A stretch of 14,699 nucleotides of DNA, taken from assembly GCA_029821415.1 (NCBI GenBank), contig JALGTJ010000008.1:1-14699 (forward strand), in the 5' to 3' direction. This DNA comes from Candidatus Zipacnadia bacterium (GTDB lineage: Bacteria; Armatimonadota; Zipacnadia; Zipacnadales; Zipacnadaceae). Below the pieces are notes generated by a model. That model did no database searches, was not told the DNA's origin, and was given only the letters and a program-made list of their open reading frames with translations. The position numbers were made by a program, and so were the translations under genes. Below are positions 1 to 7,432 of this stretch, piece by piece (the first letter of the stretch is position 1; the number at the start of each line of letters is the position of its first letter).

Positions 1-919
1 CCGGAAGCCCCGCTGGTTGCCGGCATTGCCGATCTATTTGCCGAACGCGGTCTGGCCATATATGGGCCCAGCCGGTCAGCCGCCCGCCTGGAGGGTAGCA
101 AATCGTTTACCCGCCAGTTGCTACGCAAGTACGACATTGATCATATCCGGTTTGAAGTCTTCACAGATGCAGCAGAGGCGAAAGCTTATGTGCGCCGGCA
201 GGGCGCACCTATTGTTGTGAAAGCCGACGGCCTGGCCGCCGGCAAGGGCGTGAAAGTGGCGACGACTGTAACCGAGGCCGAAGCCCACATTGACTTGTGC
301 CTGGAGCAGGGAGGCTACGGCAGTGCCGGCCAGACGGTGATTGTTGAAGAGTGTCTCATTGGCCAGGAATGCTCAATAAAGGTATTTACTGACGGAGAAA
401 CTGTCGTACCGATGGTGCCGTCCCAGGACTACAAACGCATCGGTGAAGGTGATGTCGGTCCCAATACTGGCGGAATGGGCTGTTACTCGCCGGTTCCTGC
501 TGTAGACAATGAGGTATTTGATTACATTCTCAATACTTGACGGCGACTTGTTCACGATACTGCAAGCCACCGTCGAGGGCCGGCTCAATGAGATTGACGT
601 CCACTGGAGCGAGGATCGCTGCGTATGTGTCGTGCTGGCCTCAGGTTATCCACGCAGCTATGAAACCGGCAAGCCTATCAACGGACTATCCCAGGTAGCA
701 GGTCGAGAAGGTGTTATAGTATTCCACGCCGGCACAGCCCGCCAAGACGGACAATTAGTCACCAGCGGCGGGCGGGTGCTGGGAGTTACCGCTCTCGGCA
801 ATAGCTTTGCCACAGCCTGCAGCCGGGCTTATCAGGCGGTTGAGCTGATTGACTTTGATAATAAGTACTACCGCACCGACATCGCACAACGAGCAGTGGA
901 GGCCGAGCACAGTGGCTAA
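1..919 (+). pseudogene. purD: Phosphoribosylamine-glycine ligase PurD, 5'-partial, with an internal frame-breaking deletion
   Basis: PurD (GAR synthetase, an ATP-grasp enzyme) joins glycine to phosphoribosylamine in purine synthesis. The window opens inside the gene at a PEAPLV motif, so about the first 70 residues lie upstream. Frame 1 (1-540) shows LEGSKSFT, the ATP-grasp block VVKADGLAAGKGV, the SQDYKR motif and GPNTGGMGCYSP, then stops with TGA at 538. The PurD C-terminal domain resumes in frame 2 from about 531 (LDGDLFTI) through FHAGTA and GGRVLGVTALG to a TAA at 917. By comparison with family members as I recall them, about 50 residues are missing at the junction, including the EFNARFGDPE block with the metal-binding Glu and Asn. 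The sequence as given cannot encode an active enzyme. It is either a real pseudogene or an assembly or consensus error; its otherwise good conservation and its place in an intact purine cluster make an error plausible. The 3' end overlaps purE by 8 nt. Confidence 0.9.
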
Positions 920-1424
920 CAAATCGGCACAGGTTGGCATCGTAATGGGCAGTGACTCGGACCTGGAGATCATGCGCCCGGCTTTGGAGATACTACAGCA
1001 GCTCAAGATCACCTTTGAGATAACGGTCGCTTCTGCTCACCGCAGCCCCCAGCGGGCGGCAGAATATGCCCAGACAGCCCAGCAGCGAGGTATCAAGGTG
1101 ATTATTGCCGCAGCCGGCTGGGCCGCCCATCTCCCCGGTATGATAGCGGCTTATACGATCTTGCCCGTGATTGGTGTCCCTATATCCAGCTCTCCAATTG
1201 GTGGGTTGGACGCACTGTATTCTATCGTACAGATGCCCCCCGGTGTGCCCGTGGCAACCGTGGGAGTTGACACTGCCCAAAATGCCGGTCTACTGGCGGC
1301 GCAAATCCTGGCCCTGGGCGATACTCAACTAGCCGAAAGACTACATGGCCTCAAAGAGCAGATGCACAGTTCAACTGAGCAAAAGGCAGCTCGCGTCAAG
1401 CAAACCATCCACAACAGTCAATAA
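912..1424 (+). CDS. purE: N5-carboxyaminoimidazole ribonucleotide mutase PurE (class I)
   Basis: PurE makes CAIR, the carboxylated imidazole intermediate of purine synthesis, in the cytoplasm. I place the start at GTG 912, preceded by a TGGAGG ribosome-binding site at 897-902. A longer reading from 849 would run through the purD tail and has no family support. The 170-residue product has GSDSD (13-17), the SAHRSP motif (41-46) with the conserved His, AGWAAHLPGM (68-77) and a VQMPPGVPVATV segment. The AHR-type motif fits class I enzymes, which normally work on N5-CAIR made by PurK; no purK is in this window. The Trp in AGWAAH replaces the more usual Gly. The start codon overlaps the purD stop (GTGGCTAA), suggesting translational coupling. 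A gap of 54 nt separates it from purF. Confidence 0.95.
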   Translation: MANKSAQVGIVMGSDSDLEIMRPALEILQQLKITFEITVASAHRSPQRAAEYAQTAQQRGIKVIIAAAGWAAHLPGMIAAYTILPVIGVPISSSPIGGLDALYSIVQMPPGVPVATVGVDTAQNAGLLAAQILALGDTQLAERLHGLKEQMHSSTEQKAARVKQTIHNSQ

Positions 1425-1446
1425 CAGATACAAACATCCGCCCAGC

Positions 1447-1462
1447 ACAGTTGACCAACTGT
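1447..1462. repeat. Perfect 7-bp inverted repeat just before the purF ribosome-binding site
   Basis: ACAGTTG and CAACTGT flank a 2-nt centre (AC) and abut the purF Shine-Dalgarno sequence (AAGGTGG, 1463-1469). It could be an operator-like dyad, or in RNA a 5-bp hairpin with a six-base loop. It is short enough to be chance, and no regulator is implied by the sequence. Confidence 0.4.
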
Positions 1463-1478
1463 AAGGTGGAATGACAGA

Positions 1479-2948
1479 ATGGAAGGCACCACAGCATCAG
1501 CTCCCGAGAAGCAAGTACAGCAGTGCCTGCTGGCACAGACAGACTGGCGTGAGAAGTGCGGGGTTTTCGGGGTGTATGCTCCTGCCTACGATGTTGCTCG
1601 CCTTTGTTATTTTGGTCTGTACGCTCTGCAGCACCGGGGGCAGGAAAGTGCAGGCATTGCGGTAGGCCAGTACGGTAAAATAGAACATCACACCGGCGTG
1701 GGACTGGTCGCGACAGTATTTGATGAAGAGACAATCGAGCGGTTGCAGGGACAGGCGGCCCTCGGGCATGTCCGCTATTCAACCACCGGTACCACCAGCG
1801 CAGCTAACGCTCAGCCACTGATAGGGGAACACCGCAGCGGGCCATTCGCCATTGCCCATAATGGCAATCTGGTAAATACCCTCCACCTCCACCAGCAACT
1901 GGCGGAGGAGGGCGTTGAATTCAGCTCCACTACGGACACGGAAGTAATCCTGCACCTAATCGAGCAATCTACCGCACCCACCCTGGAACTGGCCATTGCG
2001 GAAGCAATGCACCGGATGCAGGGAGCTTATTCACTGGGGATAATGGCGCCGGATCGCATCATCGCGGTGCGCGACCCCCATGGGGTACGGCCCTTGGCTA
2101 TCGGCCGCTTGAATAACGACGGATGGGTAATCTCCTCGGAGACTTGCGGCCTACACGTGATTGGGGCGAAGTTCGTGCAGGAGGTTGAGCCGGGTCAGAT
2201 AATCACTTTCAGCAAATCGGGTATGAATGCTGTCCAAGTCTTTGAGCCAGAGCGCAAGGCTATGTGTATCTTTGAATTCATCTACTTCGCCCGTCCAGAT
2301 AGCCACATTTATGGGCGTAATGTCTATGCTACTCGTCGGCGGATGGGCAATCTGCTTGCCCAGCAAGCCCCGGCTGACGCTGACCTGGTTATTCCCATCC
2401 CCGAGTCCGGCGTACCCCATGCCGTAGGATACGCGGAGGTCTCGGGTATTCCGTACGGAGAAGGTCTTATCAAGAATCGCTATATTCACCGCACTTTCAT
2501 CACCCCTGACCAGCGTATGCGTGACTTAGGAGTACATATCAAGTTGGCTCCGCTGCGCGAGGCCATTGCCGGAAAGCGGTTGGTCGTAGTAGATGATTCC
2601 ATCGTCCGGGGGACCACTACCGGCCCCGAGATCGAGCTCCTGCGGGAAGGTGGGGCTCGCGAAGTACACCTGCGTATCAATTGCCCGCCGATCCGCTATC
2701 CCTGTTTCTATGGCATTGATACCTCCGCTCAAGACGAGCTTATCGCTGCCCGTATGACCGTAGAAGAGATCCGCAACCACCTGGGCGCTGATAGCCTGGA
2801 ATACCTCACTATGCCTAATCTGATTAAAGCAGTAGGGCTGCCTAAGAATAACTTCTGTACCGCCTGCTTCGACGCGGGTTATCCTATCCCGATCCCCGAA
2901 GATGTGAAGATCTCCAAGGCAATGCTGGAGACGGAGAACGCAAAGTAG
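1479..2948 (+). CDS. purF: Amidophosphoribosyltransferase PurF, Fe-S type with propeptide
   Basis: PurF commits PRPP to purine synthesis by transferring ammonia from glutamine to give phosphoribosylamine. The 489-residue protein starts at ATG 1479 behind AAGGTGG with 9-nt spacing. It has an N-terminal glutaminase domain with nucleophile Cys27 in KCGVFGVY, followed by QHRGQESAGI, GHVRYSTTG and AHNGNLVN. The C-terminal phosphoribosyltransferase domain has the PRPP loop VVVDDSIVRGTTTG (369-382). Cys263, Cys409, Cys460 and Cys463 line up with the four [4Fe-4S] ligands of the Bacillus subtilis enzyme, so this is the cluster-containing, self-processed type. Removing residues 1-26 would expose Cys27; that propeptide is longer than the 11 residues known for B. 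subtilis, and I see no in-frame ATG, GTG or TTG that would shorten it. Length is typical of the family. Confidence 0.97.
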   Translation: MEGTTASAPEKQVQQCLLAQTDWREKCGVFGVYAPAYDVARLCYFGLYALQHRGQESAGIAVGQYGKIEHHTGVGLVATVFDEETIERLQGQAALGHVRYSTTGTTSAANAQPLIGEHRSGPFAIAHNGNLVNTLHLHQQLAEEGVEFSSTTDTEVILHLIEQSTAPTLELAIAEAMHRMQGAYSLGIMAPDRIIAVRDPHGVRPLAIGRLNNDGWVISSETCGLHVIGAKFVQEVEPGQIITFSKSGMNAVQVFEPERKAMCIFEFIYFARPDSHIYGRNVYATRRRMGNLLAQQAPADADLVIPIPESGVPHAVGYAEVSGIPYGEGLIKNRYIHRTFITPDQRMRDLGVHIKLAPLREAIAGKRLVVVDDSIVRGTTTGPEIELLREGGAREVHLRINCPPIRYPCFYGIDTSAQDELIAARMTVEEIRNHLGADSLEYLTMPNLIKAVGLPKNNFCTACFDAGYPIPIPEDVKISKAMLETENAK

Positions 2949-2992
2949 CCTGCACCCTGGCCCCGTAACGCGACAGCAGAGGAGCTATTGCA

Positions 2993-4045
2993 ATGCGTCA
3001 GTTTACATATAAGGATGCTGGCGTGGATATTGAGGCTGGCCAGCGCGCCGTAGAGCTGATGAGCGAGGCAGTACGTGCCACTCACAACGAGAATGTCCTG
3101 ACGGGGTTGGCCGATTTCGGCGGAATGTTCGCACTGGGCCGGGATTGGCGCGATCCGGTGATAGTTGCCGGGACCGACTCGGTGGGGACAAAGCTCAAGA
3201 TCGCCTTTGCGCTGGACAAGCATGACACCATCGGGCAGGACTGCGTGGCGATGTGTGTGGATGACATCGTCTGTCAGGGCGCGCGGCCCCTGTTCTTTCT
3301 GGACTATCTGGGTGTGGGCAAACTGAAACCCCACGTGGCCGCCGAGGTCGTCCGCGGAGTGGCGCAGGCCTGTCAGATTGCCGGCTGCGCCCTGATCGGC
3401 GGGGAAACCGCGGAGCTTCCCGGATTCTATCAGGAGGGTGAATATGACCTGGTCGGCTTTGCCACCGGTGTGGTAGAGCGTGACGAAATTATTGACGGCT
3501 CCGCAGTAGTAGCAGGTGATGTGGTAATTGGTTTGGCTTCTTCGGGGCTGCACAGCAACGGCTACTCGCTGGCACGCAAGGTGCTGCTGGAAGTGGCTGA
3601 GCTGCCGCTGGATAAGCATATCCCCGAGCTAGGCCGGACGCTGGGGGAGGACCTGCTCGAGCCTACTCGGATCTACGCTCAGGATTTGGTTTCTTTGCAG
3701 GAGGACGGCATCCGCCCGCATGCGCTGGTGCATGTGACGGGCGGAGGCATCGCCAGCAACCTGGCGCGGGTAATACCTGATAACCTGACTGCTAAGGTGG
3801 ATAGCTCTCCCCTGCCTCCTCAGCCCATATTCGGCCTGATCCAAAAACTTGGCAACGTCCCCTCCGACGATATGTGGCGGACCTTCAATATGGGCGTGGG
3901 TATGATTGCAATAGTCGGTGTAGATGAGGCCGATGCAACAGTTAGTCATCTATCCAAGCGCGGGCACACGGCACAGGTGATCGGAGAAGTGCAAACGGCA
4001 TCAGCCGAGGTGCCGCGGGTGCAGATAGTAGGTTCAAATATTTGA
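2993..4045 (+). CDS. purM: Phosphoribosylformylglycinamidine cyclo-ligase PurM (AIR synthetase)
   Basis: PurM closes the imidazole ring, converting FGAM to AIR with ATP. The 350-residue protein is full length and starts at ATG 2993 behind AGAGGAG (2978-2984). Family motifs are clear: an N-terminal YKDAGVDI, TDSVGTK (61-67), the MCVDDIVCQGARPLFFLDY block (87-105), GGETAELPGFY (136-146), SSGLHSNGYSLAR, HVTGGGIASNL and FNMGVGM. It lies 44 nt after purF and probably belongs to the same transcript. Its TGA stop lies inside the -35 box of the next promoter. The usual downstream purN and purH genes are absent; a new transcription unit follows instead. Confidence 0.97.
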   Translation: MRQFTYKDAGVDIEAGQRAVELMSEAVRATHNENVLTGLADFGGMFALGRDWRDPVIVAGTDSVGTKLKIAFALDKHDTIGQDCVAMCVDDIVCQGARPLFFLDYLGVGKLKPHVAAEVVRGVAQACQIAGCALIGGETAELPGFYQEGEYDLVGFATGVVERDEIIDGSAVVAGDVVIGLASSGLHSNGYSLARKVLLEVAELPLDKHIPELGRTLGEDLLEPTRIYAQDLVSLQEDGIRPHALVHVTGGGIASNLARVIPDNLTAKVDSSPLPPQPIFGLIQKLGNVPSDDMWRTFNMGVGMIAIVGVDEADATVSHLSKRGHTAQVIGEVQTASAEVPRVQIVGSNI

Positions 4046-4070
4046 CAGTCTTTCGTGGTTGGTTTATACT
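4042..4070 (+). promoter_or_regulatory. Near-consensus sigma-70/sigma-A promoter for the rpoZ transcription unit
   Basis: A perfect -35 box TTGACA (4042-4047) is separated by exactly 17 bp from TATACT (4065-4070), one base from the -10 consensus. The -35 box contains the purM stop codon. Transcription would start near 4075-4078, giving a leader of about 190 nt before rpoZ. This is the strongest promoter-like match I noticed in the window. Confidence 0.8.
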
Positions 4071-4075
4071 ATTAA

Positions 4076-4266
4076 TCTGCTCCAGTTGAATTGTGAGAAT
4101 AGCCGGAGGTAGCCGGCCGCACCACGTAATCCTGCTGAGAGCAAGTGTATGCATCTGCGCGTGCATGCGTCGCCAGCAACAGGAGGTGGTGCTGTCTGCA
4201 TGTTAGCACACAGCGAATAGCGCTGTTAGGCGATGGGCCAGCGCTGATTCAGGGGGTAGCCGTTTC
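4076..4266 (+). promoter_or_regulatory. Structured 5' leader (putative cis-regulatory RNA) upstream of rpoZ
   Basis: This non-coding stretch lies between the promoter and rpoZ. Helices I can pair by eye are: GCCGG/CCGGC (4102-4106 with 4113-4117); GCACCAC/GTGGTGC (4119-4125 with 4186-4192), continued inward by CCTG/CAGG (4131-4134 with 4180-4183), CTG/CAG (4135-4137 with 4174-4176) and GTATGCA/TGCATGC with one G-U pair (4147-4153 with 4162-4168); and AGCGCTG/CAGCGCT (4219-4225 with 4239-4245). Two competing pairings exist: GTGCT/AGCAC (4189-4193 with 4205-4209) and CAGCG/CGCTG (4211-4215 with 4221-4225). I could not match it to a riboswitch, T-box, SRP RNA or 6S RNA. It could be a regulatory leader or a small RNA. 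Confidence 0.45.
4200..4220 (+). other. Possible six-codon upstream ORF in the rpoZ leader
   Basis: ATG at 4200 opens a six-codon frame (MLAHSE) ending at TAG 4218. Upstream is AGGAGGTG (4181-4188), the strongest Shine-Dalgarno-like sequence noticed in the window, with 11 nt between it and the ATG; that is longer than ideal. The same bases form the 3' strand of the leader helix at 4180-4192, so the site would be masked when the helix forms. Translation of so short a frame is conjectural; it may be chance. Confidence 0.25.
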
Positions 4267-4581
4267 ATGGACGAATTTGTCGAGGAATTGATCAACCGCA
4301 TCGGTAGCTCATACGATCTGGTAGTGGCAGCAGCCAAGCGCGCCAAGCAGCTTCGCGCAGGAGCCAAACCCTTGGTTGATACTGACGCAAAAAACCCGCT
4401 GACAATTGCTTTGCAGGAAATTGCTCAAGGTAGTATTATCTTGAAACCCCTAGAAGAGTCAAACACGGAAGAGGCTGGGAAGTCACAGGAAAGCTCCTAC
4501 TTAGAGCGACGCGGAGATATTGCGGAAATAATGGATCGGAATGAGAGAGAGGATGATAAAGAGCAAGAGGAAGAGACTTAG
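4267..4581 (+). CDS. rpoZ: RNA polymerase omega subunit RpoZ
   Basis: Omega is a small subunit that helps assemble and stabilise RNA polymerase by holding the beta' subunit. The 104-residue product starts at ATG 4267 behind AGGGGGT (4251-4257). Residues 1-65 carry the omega signature: ELINRIGSSYDLVVAAAKRAKQL, PLVD, and then TIALQEIAQGSIIL. Residues from about 66 form a strongly charged, Glu-rich tail ending in EEET that is longer than in many omega proteins and probably disordered. It is the first gene after the 4042 promoter and its long leader, so it heads a new transcription unit, with dnaJ 35 nt downstream. Assignment rests on the N-terminal pattern and is firm for a small protein. Confidence 0.88.
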   Translation: MDEFVEELINRIGSSYDLVVAAAKRAKQLRAGAKPLVDTDAKNPLTIALQEIAQGSIILKPLEESNTEEAGKSQESSYLERRGDIAEIMDRNEREDDKEQEEET

Positions 4582-4616
4582 ATGTTAGGCATAAGCCTGC
4601 GCCAGTGTGGTGATTA

Positions 4617-5660
4617 GTGGTCGTGCCTACGGATTATTATGAGATTCTCGGCGTTGAGCCGGGGGCCTCCAATACGGAAATAAAACGAGCTTACCGTCGT
4701 CTTGCCCGCAAGTATCATCCGGATGTAAACAACGGTGACCCGACTGCCGAGCAGAAGTTCAAGCAGATCAGTGAGGCGTACGCCGTATTATCAGATCCGA
4801 AGAAGCGTTGGCAATACGACCGAGGTGGGGTGTCCAGTGACTGGTTTGCCGGAGGAATGCCGGATATCTTCGAGATTTTTGAGCAAGCCTTCGGTGGCTC
4901 TCCGTTTGCACGAACCTCGCAGCGAAGACGCGGACGCAATATCCAGGCAGAGGTAACCATCAGCCTAGAAGAAGTACTAACTGGCGCCAGCCGCACTCTC
5001 AACTACCAGCGCATCGGCCCCTGCCCGCACTGCGGGGGCAGTGGGAGAGAACCGGGCACTGGAACCAGACGCTGCCCCACCTGCAACGGAGTTGGACAGA
5101 TTCATCGCCAGCAGCGCACCTTTATGGGCGTAATGACGACCATTACCGTCTGTCCGGATTGCGGCGGCCAGGGGGAAATAGCGCAACAGACCTGTCGAGT
5201 GTGTGCTGGTCAGGGCGTAGCGGAAGTGGACGAAGAGGTAGAAATATCTATCCCCGCTGGCATTGCCGACCGACAAGAACTAGTGCTGCGAGGCGCCGGA
5301 GACACCGCCCCGGAAGGACATAGCGGCGACCTGTACGTAGTGGTGCACGTTGAGCCTCATGAGCTGTTTGTGCGCAAGGGCCGCGACCTGCATACAGATC
5401 TAACGATCAGTTTTACGCAGGCCGCCTTAGGCGAGGCGATAACGATTCCCACACTTGACGGTGAGGCACAGCTACAGATACCACCGGGTACTCAGCCGGG
5501 TACAGAGCTAAGGCTGGCTGAATGCGGAGTTGTAGACATGGGCTCACCGCAGCGGGGTGACTTAGTCGTGCACATCCAAGTAGCAGTCCCCCGCCACCTG
5601 ACCGCCCGTCAACGTGAGCTGCTCCGCGAACTTGCCGCGGAGGAACGCAATTCCCAATAG
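4617..5660 (+). CDS. dnaJ: Chaperone DnaJ (Hsp40, type I with zinc fingers)
   Basis: DnaJ delivers unfolded proteins to DnaK and stimulates its ATPase. Numbered from GTG 4617, the protein has a J-domain (about 5-68) with the HPD motif at 34-36. The usual Gly/Phe-rich linker is short and poor here (about 70-100). All four zinc-binding repeats are present, with cysteine pairs at 136/139, 153/156, 179/182 and 193/196, followed by the C-terminal substrate-binding region (PAGIADRQELVLRGAGD, RGDLVVHIQV). At 347 residues it is somewhat shorter than typical DnaJ of about 370-380. The start is uncertain: GTG 4617 has GTGGTGA just upstream, and GTG 4623 is also in frame. grpE, dnaK and hrcA, often found just upstream of dnaJ-prmA-rsmE in Firmicutes, are absent; rpoZ occupies that place. 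Confidence 0.95.
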   Translation: MVVPTDYYEILGVEPGASNTEIKRAYRRLARKYHPDVNNGDPTAEQKFKQISEAYAVLSDPKKRWQYDRGGVSSDWFAGGMPDIFEIFEQAFGGSPFARTSQRRRGRNIQAEVTISLEEVLTGASRTLNYQRIGPCPHCGGSGREPGTGTRRCPTCNGVGQIHRQQRTFMGVMTTITVCPDCGGQGEIAQQTCRVCAGQGVAEVDEEVEISIPAGIADRQELVLRGAGDTAPEGHSGDLYVVVHVEPHELFVRKGRDLHTDLTISFTQAALGEAITIPTLDGEAQLQIPPGTQPGTELRLAECGVVDMGSPQRGDLVVHIQVAVPRHLTARQRELLRELAAEERNSQ

Positions 5661-5706
5661 CCATCACCAGCCGCCGTGCCCCGCTACTAAGCCGAAGGGT
5701 GGTGAG

Positions 5707-6612
5707 TTGCCCATAACCCCTCCCAGGCAGTGGCGAGTAATCCACGTGCGAGTTCCTCCACTGGCGGCGGAAAGTGTCGCTAGCTTGTTGGTTGAGGTTA
5801 CCGGCCGTGGAGTCAGTCTGACTGAATCCGGCAACCGTGCGACCGTTACCGGCTACCTGTATAGTCAGCCAGAAGCCGAGCTCCGCAAGCAACTGGCGCA
5901 ACTGGCGGCAAATCTCGGAATGACCGATGCCTTTCGGGTTAGCGTCAATGAAGTTGCAGAAGCCGACTGGGTGGGACAGTGGCGGGACTCATACCGGCCC
6001 CTGCGTGTGGGAAGAAGACTGGTAATAAAGCCCTCCTGGCATACCTGGCCTCCCACCGATGACTCCCTACCTGCCTTCGATGACGATGTTGTCATTGAGA
6101 TAGACCCCCAGATGGCCTTCGGCACCGGCGATCATCCCACCACCCAATTATGTTTGGAGGCACTTGAAGATAGCGTTTGGCCGGGTTGCACAGTTGCAGA
6201 CGTTGGCTGTGGCTCAGGAATATTGAGCATCGCAGCGATAAAGCTGGGCGCGGCAACAGCAGTGGCCATTGACAATGATCCCATCGCGGTGGAGATAGCT
6301 CGGGCTAACGCAGCCGACAACTCAGTGGCCGGGCAAATCAAGATAATCCTCAGTGAGGGCCTCAAAGCCACCAATGAGAAGTTTGATATCGTCGTCGCCA
6401 ATATCAACACGCCCACGATCGTCGCATTAAGCGGCAGTATAGCACAACACACTGCCACAGGTGGCTGCGTGATAGCGGCAGGGATTCCCATTGTCCGCGC
6501 CGACCGGGTCAGTTCAACATTGCGCCAGGCTGGCTTGTGGGTGACAGAGACCCGGGTACTGGGCAGTTGGGTCTGCATCGTTGCCAAGCTCCACAGCAAT
6601 ACCCAACGGTAA
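5707..6612 (+). CDS. prmA: Ribosomal protein L11 methyltransferase PrmA
   Basis: PrmA methylates ribosomal protein L11 using S-adenosylmethionine. From TTG 5707 the product is 301 residues, the usual length. An N-terminal L11-recognition domain precedes the conserved DPQMAFGTGDHPTT motif (133-146), the SAM-binding loop DVGCGSG (165-171) and VVANI (229-233), which corresponds to the family's NILA region. The start is not certain: TTG 5707 has AAGGGTGG (5695-5702) close upstream, whereas an in-frame ATG at 5614 would overlap dnaJ by 47 nt and add 31 residues unlike the family. GTG 5746 would cut into the first strand. It sits between dnaJ and rsmE, a common order in Firmicutes and relatives. 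Confidence 0.93.
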   Translation: MPITPPRQWRVIHVRVPPLAAESVASLLVEVTGRGVSLTESGNRATVTGYLYSQPEAELRKQLAQLAANLGMTDAFRVSVNEVAEADWVGQWRDSYRPLRVGRRLVIKPSWHTWPPTDDSLPAFDDDVVIEIDPQMAFGTGDHPTTQLCLEALEDSVWPGCTVADVGCGSGILSIAAIKLGAATAVAIDNDPIAVEIARANAADNSVAGQIKIILSEGLKATNEKFDIVVANINTPTIVALSGSIAQHTATGGCVIAAGIPIVRADRVSSTLRQAGLWVTETRVLGSWVCIVAKLHSNTQR

Positions 6613-6650
6613 CAGCACAACTATTGCCGCAGCCGGCCAGGAGTGAACAT

Positions 6651-7418
6651 ATGCCGCGTTTGTTTATTGAACCAGACCAGATTCAGGAACACCAAGTGGT
6701 GATCGGCGGTGATGATGCCCATTACCTTCTCCATGTTCTGCGGCTTACCGTGGGCGACAATTTTCAGATAGTCGTGCCTAACGGCAATGAATGCACCGCA
6801 ATCATAGTAAAGACCAGGCCGCAGTCAGTCTTGGCGGAGATTGTCGAAAAACATGCTCGCAACACAGAGCCTACGGTACAACTGACTCTCTACCAAGCAA
6901 TGCTCAAGGGAAAGAATTTCCCCTTAGTGATCGAGAAGGCTGTGGAGTTAGGCGTAGCGGCCATTGTACCACTCCGTACGCACCGTACGGTAATTAGACT
7001 ATCCGGCCATCGTGCCGCTCAGCGACAGAGGCACTGGCAGAAGATCGCGCGACAGGCGGCTCAGCAGTCCGAGCGCATGACGCTGCCATCAGTCAGGGAA
7101 CCGATCGACTTTTCTCAGGCGCTGAGCGAGTGGCAGAGCGATGGCTCTCCGGGGATACTATTCTCAGCGCGAGCTGCAGTAGATGCCGACTGCTCGCTAA
7201 GACGGGTACTGAAAGAACTCGGCAGCAGCCGGCACCTAAGCATCTTCATCGGGCCCGAGGGAGGATTTACTGCGCAAGAAGCCGAAAGTGCTATAACTGC
7301 AGGTCTGCAGGAAGTGAACTTAGGCCCACGGATCATGCGGGCAGAGACCGCAGCTATTGCTGCCTGCGCTATCTGTATGTACGAGTTAGAGCAGCTAGAT
7401 CCAGTTGACGTAAAATAG
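6651..7418 (+). CDS. rsmE: 16S rRNA (uracil1498-N3)-methyltransferase RsmE
   Basis: RsmE methylates U1498 of 16S rRNA in the decoding region of the small subunit, using SAM. I chose ATG 6651, preceded by AGGAG (6639-6643) at 7-nt spacing; the reading upstream to GTG 6537 only overlaps prmA. The 255-residue protein begins with a PUA-like domain (PRLFIEP, HYLLHVLRL) and ends with a SPOUT trefoil-knot domain containing IGPEGGF (200-206) and LGPRIMRAETA (224-234), which form the SAM site. KAVELGVAAIVPL near 95-108 is also typical. The stop at 7416 overlaps the ribosome-binding site of kdsB, so the two genes are probably co-transcribed. Length and motifs are normal. Confidence 0.95.
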   Translation: MPRLFIEPDQIQEHQVVIGGDDAHYLLHVLRLTVGDNFQIVVPNGNECTAIIVKTRPQSVLAEIVEKHARNTEPTVQLTLYQAMLKGKNFPLVIEKAVELGVAAIVPLRTHRTVIRLSGHRAAQRQRHWQKIARQAAQQSERMTLPSVREPIDFSQALSEWQSDGSPGILFSARAAVDADCSLRRVLKELGSSRHLSIFIGPEGGFTAQEAESAITAGLQEVNLGPRIMRAETAAIAACAICMYELEQLDPVDVK

Positions 7419-7432
7419 GAGACAAATACGCT

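Noticed and set aside
509..545. Programmed frameshift or stop readthrough in purD
   Set aside because: A frameshift would not restore the roughly 50 conserved residues that are missing, and there is no slippery heptamer at the junction.
849..911. Upstream start for purE at ATG 849
   Set aside because: The extra 21 residues lie within the purD reading and do not resemble PurE; GTG 912 has a good ribosome-binding site.
2879..3619. 246-residue open frame on the minus strand opposite purM
   Set aside because: Low-complexity shadow of a clear purM gene; no family motifs and no ribosome-binding site context. The same applies to the long minus-strand frame at 9036-9728 opposite kdsD and to that at 6132-6620 opposite prmA.
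4046..4120. Rho-independent terminator after purM
   Set aside because: The GC-rich hairpin at 4102-4117 has no following T-run and lies downstream of the new promoter.
4131..4200. TPP riboswitch suggested by CTGAGA in the rpoZ leader
   Set aside because: The second conserved part of the TPP element (GAACCTGA-like) is absent and the downstream gene has no thiamine role.
4076..4266. 6S RNA or SRP RNA in the rpoZ leader
   Set aside because: The ends do not pair into one long hairpin as in 6S, and the SRP tetraloop and GGAAGGNAGCAGCC-type loop are missing.
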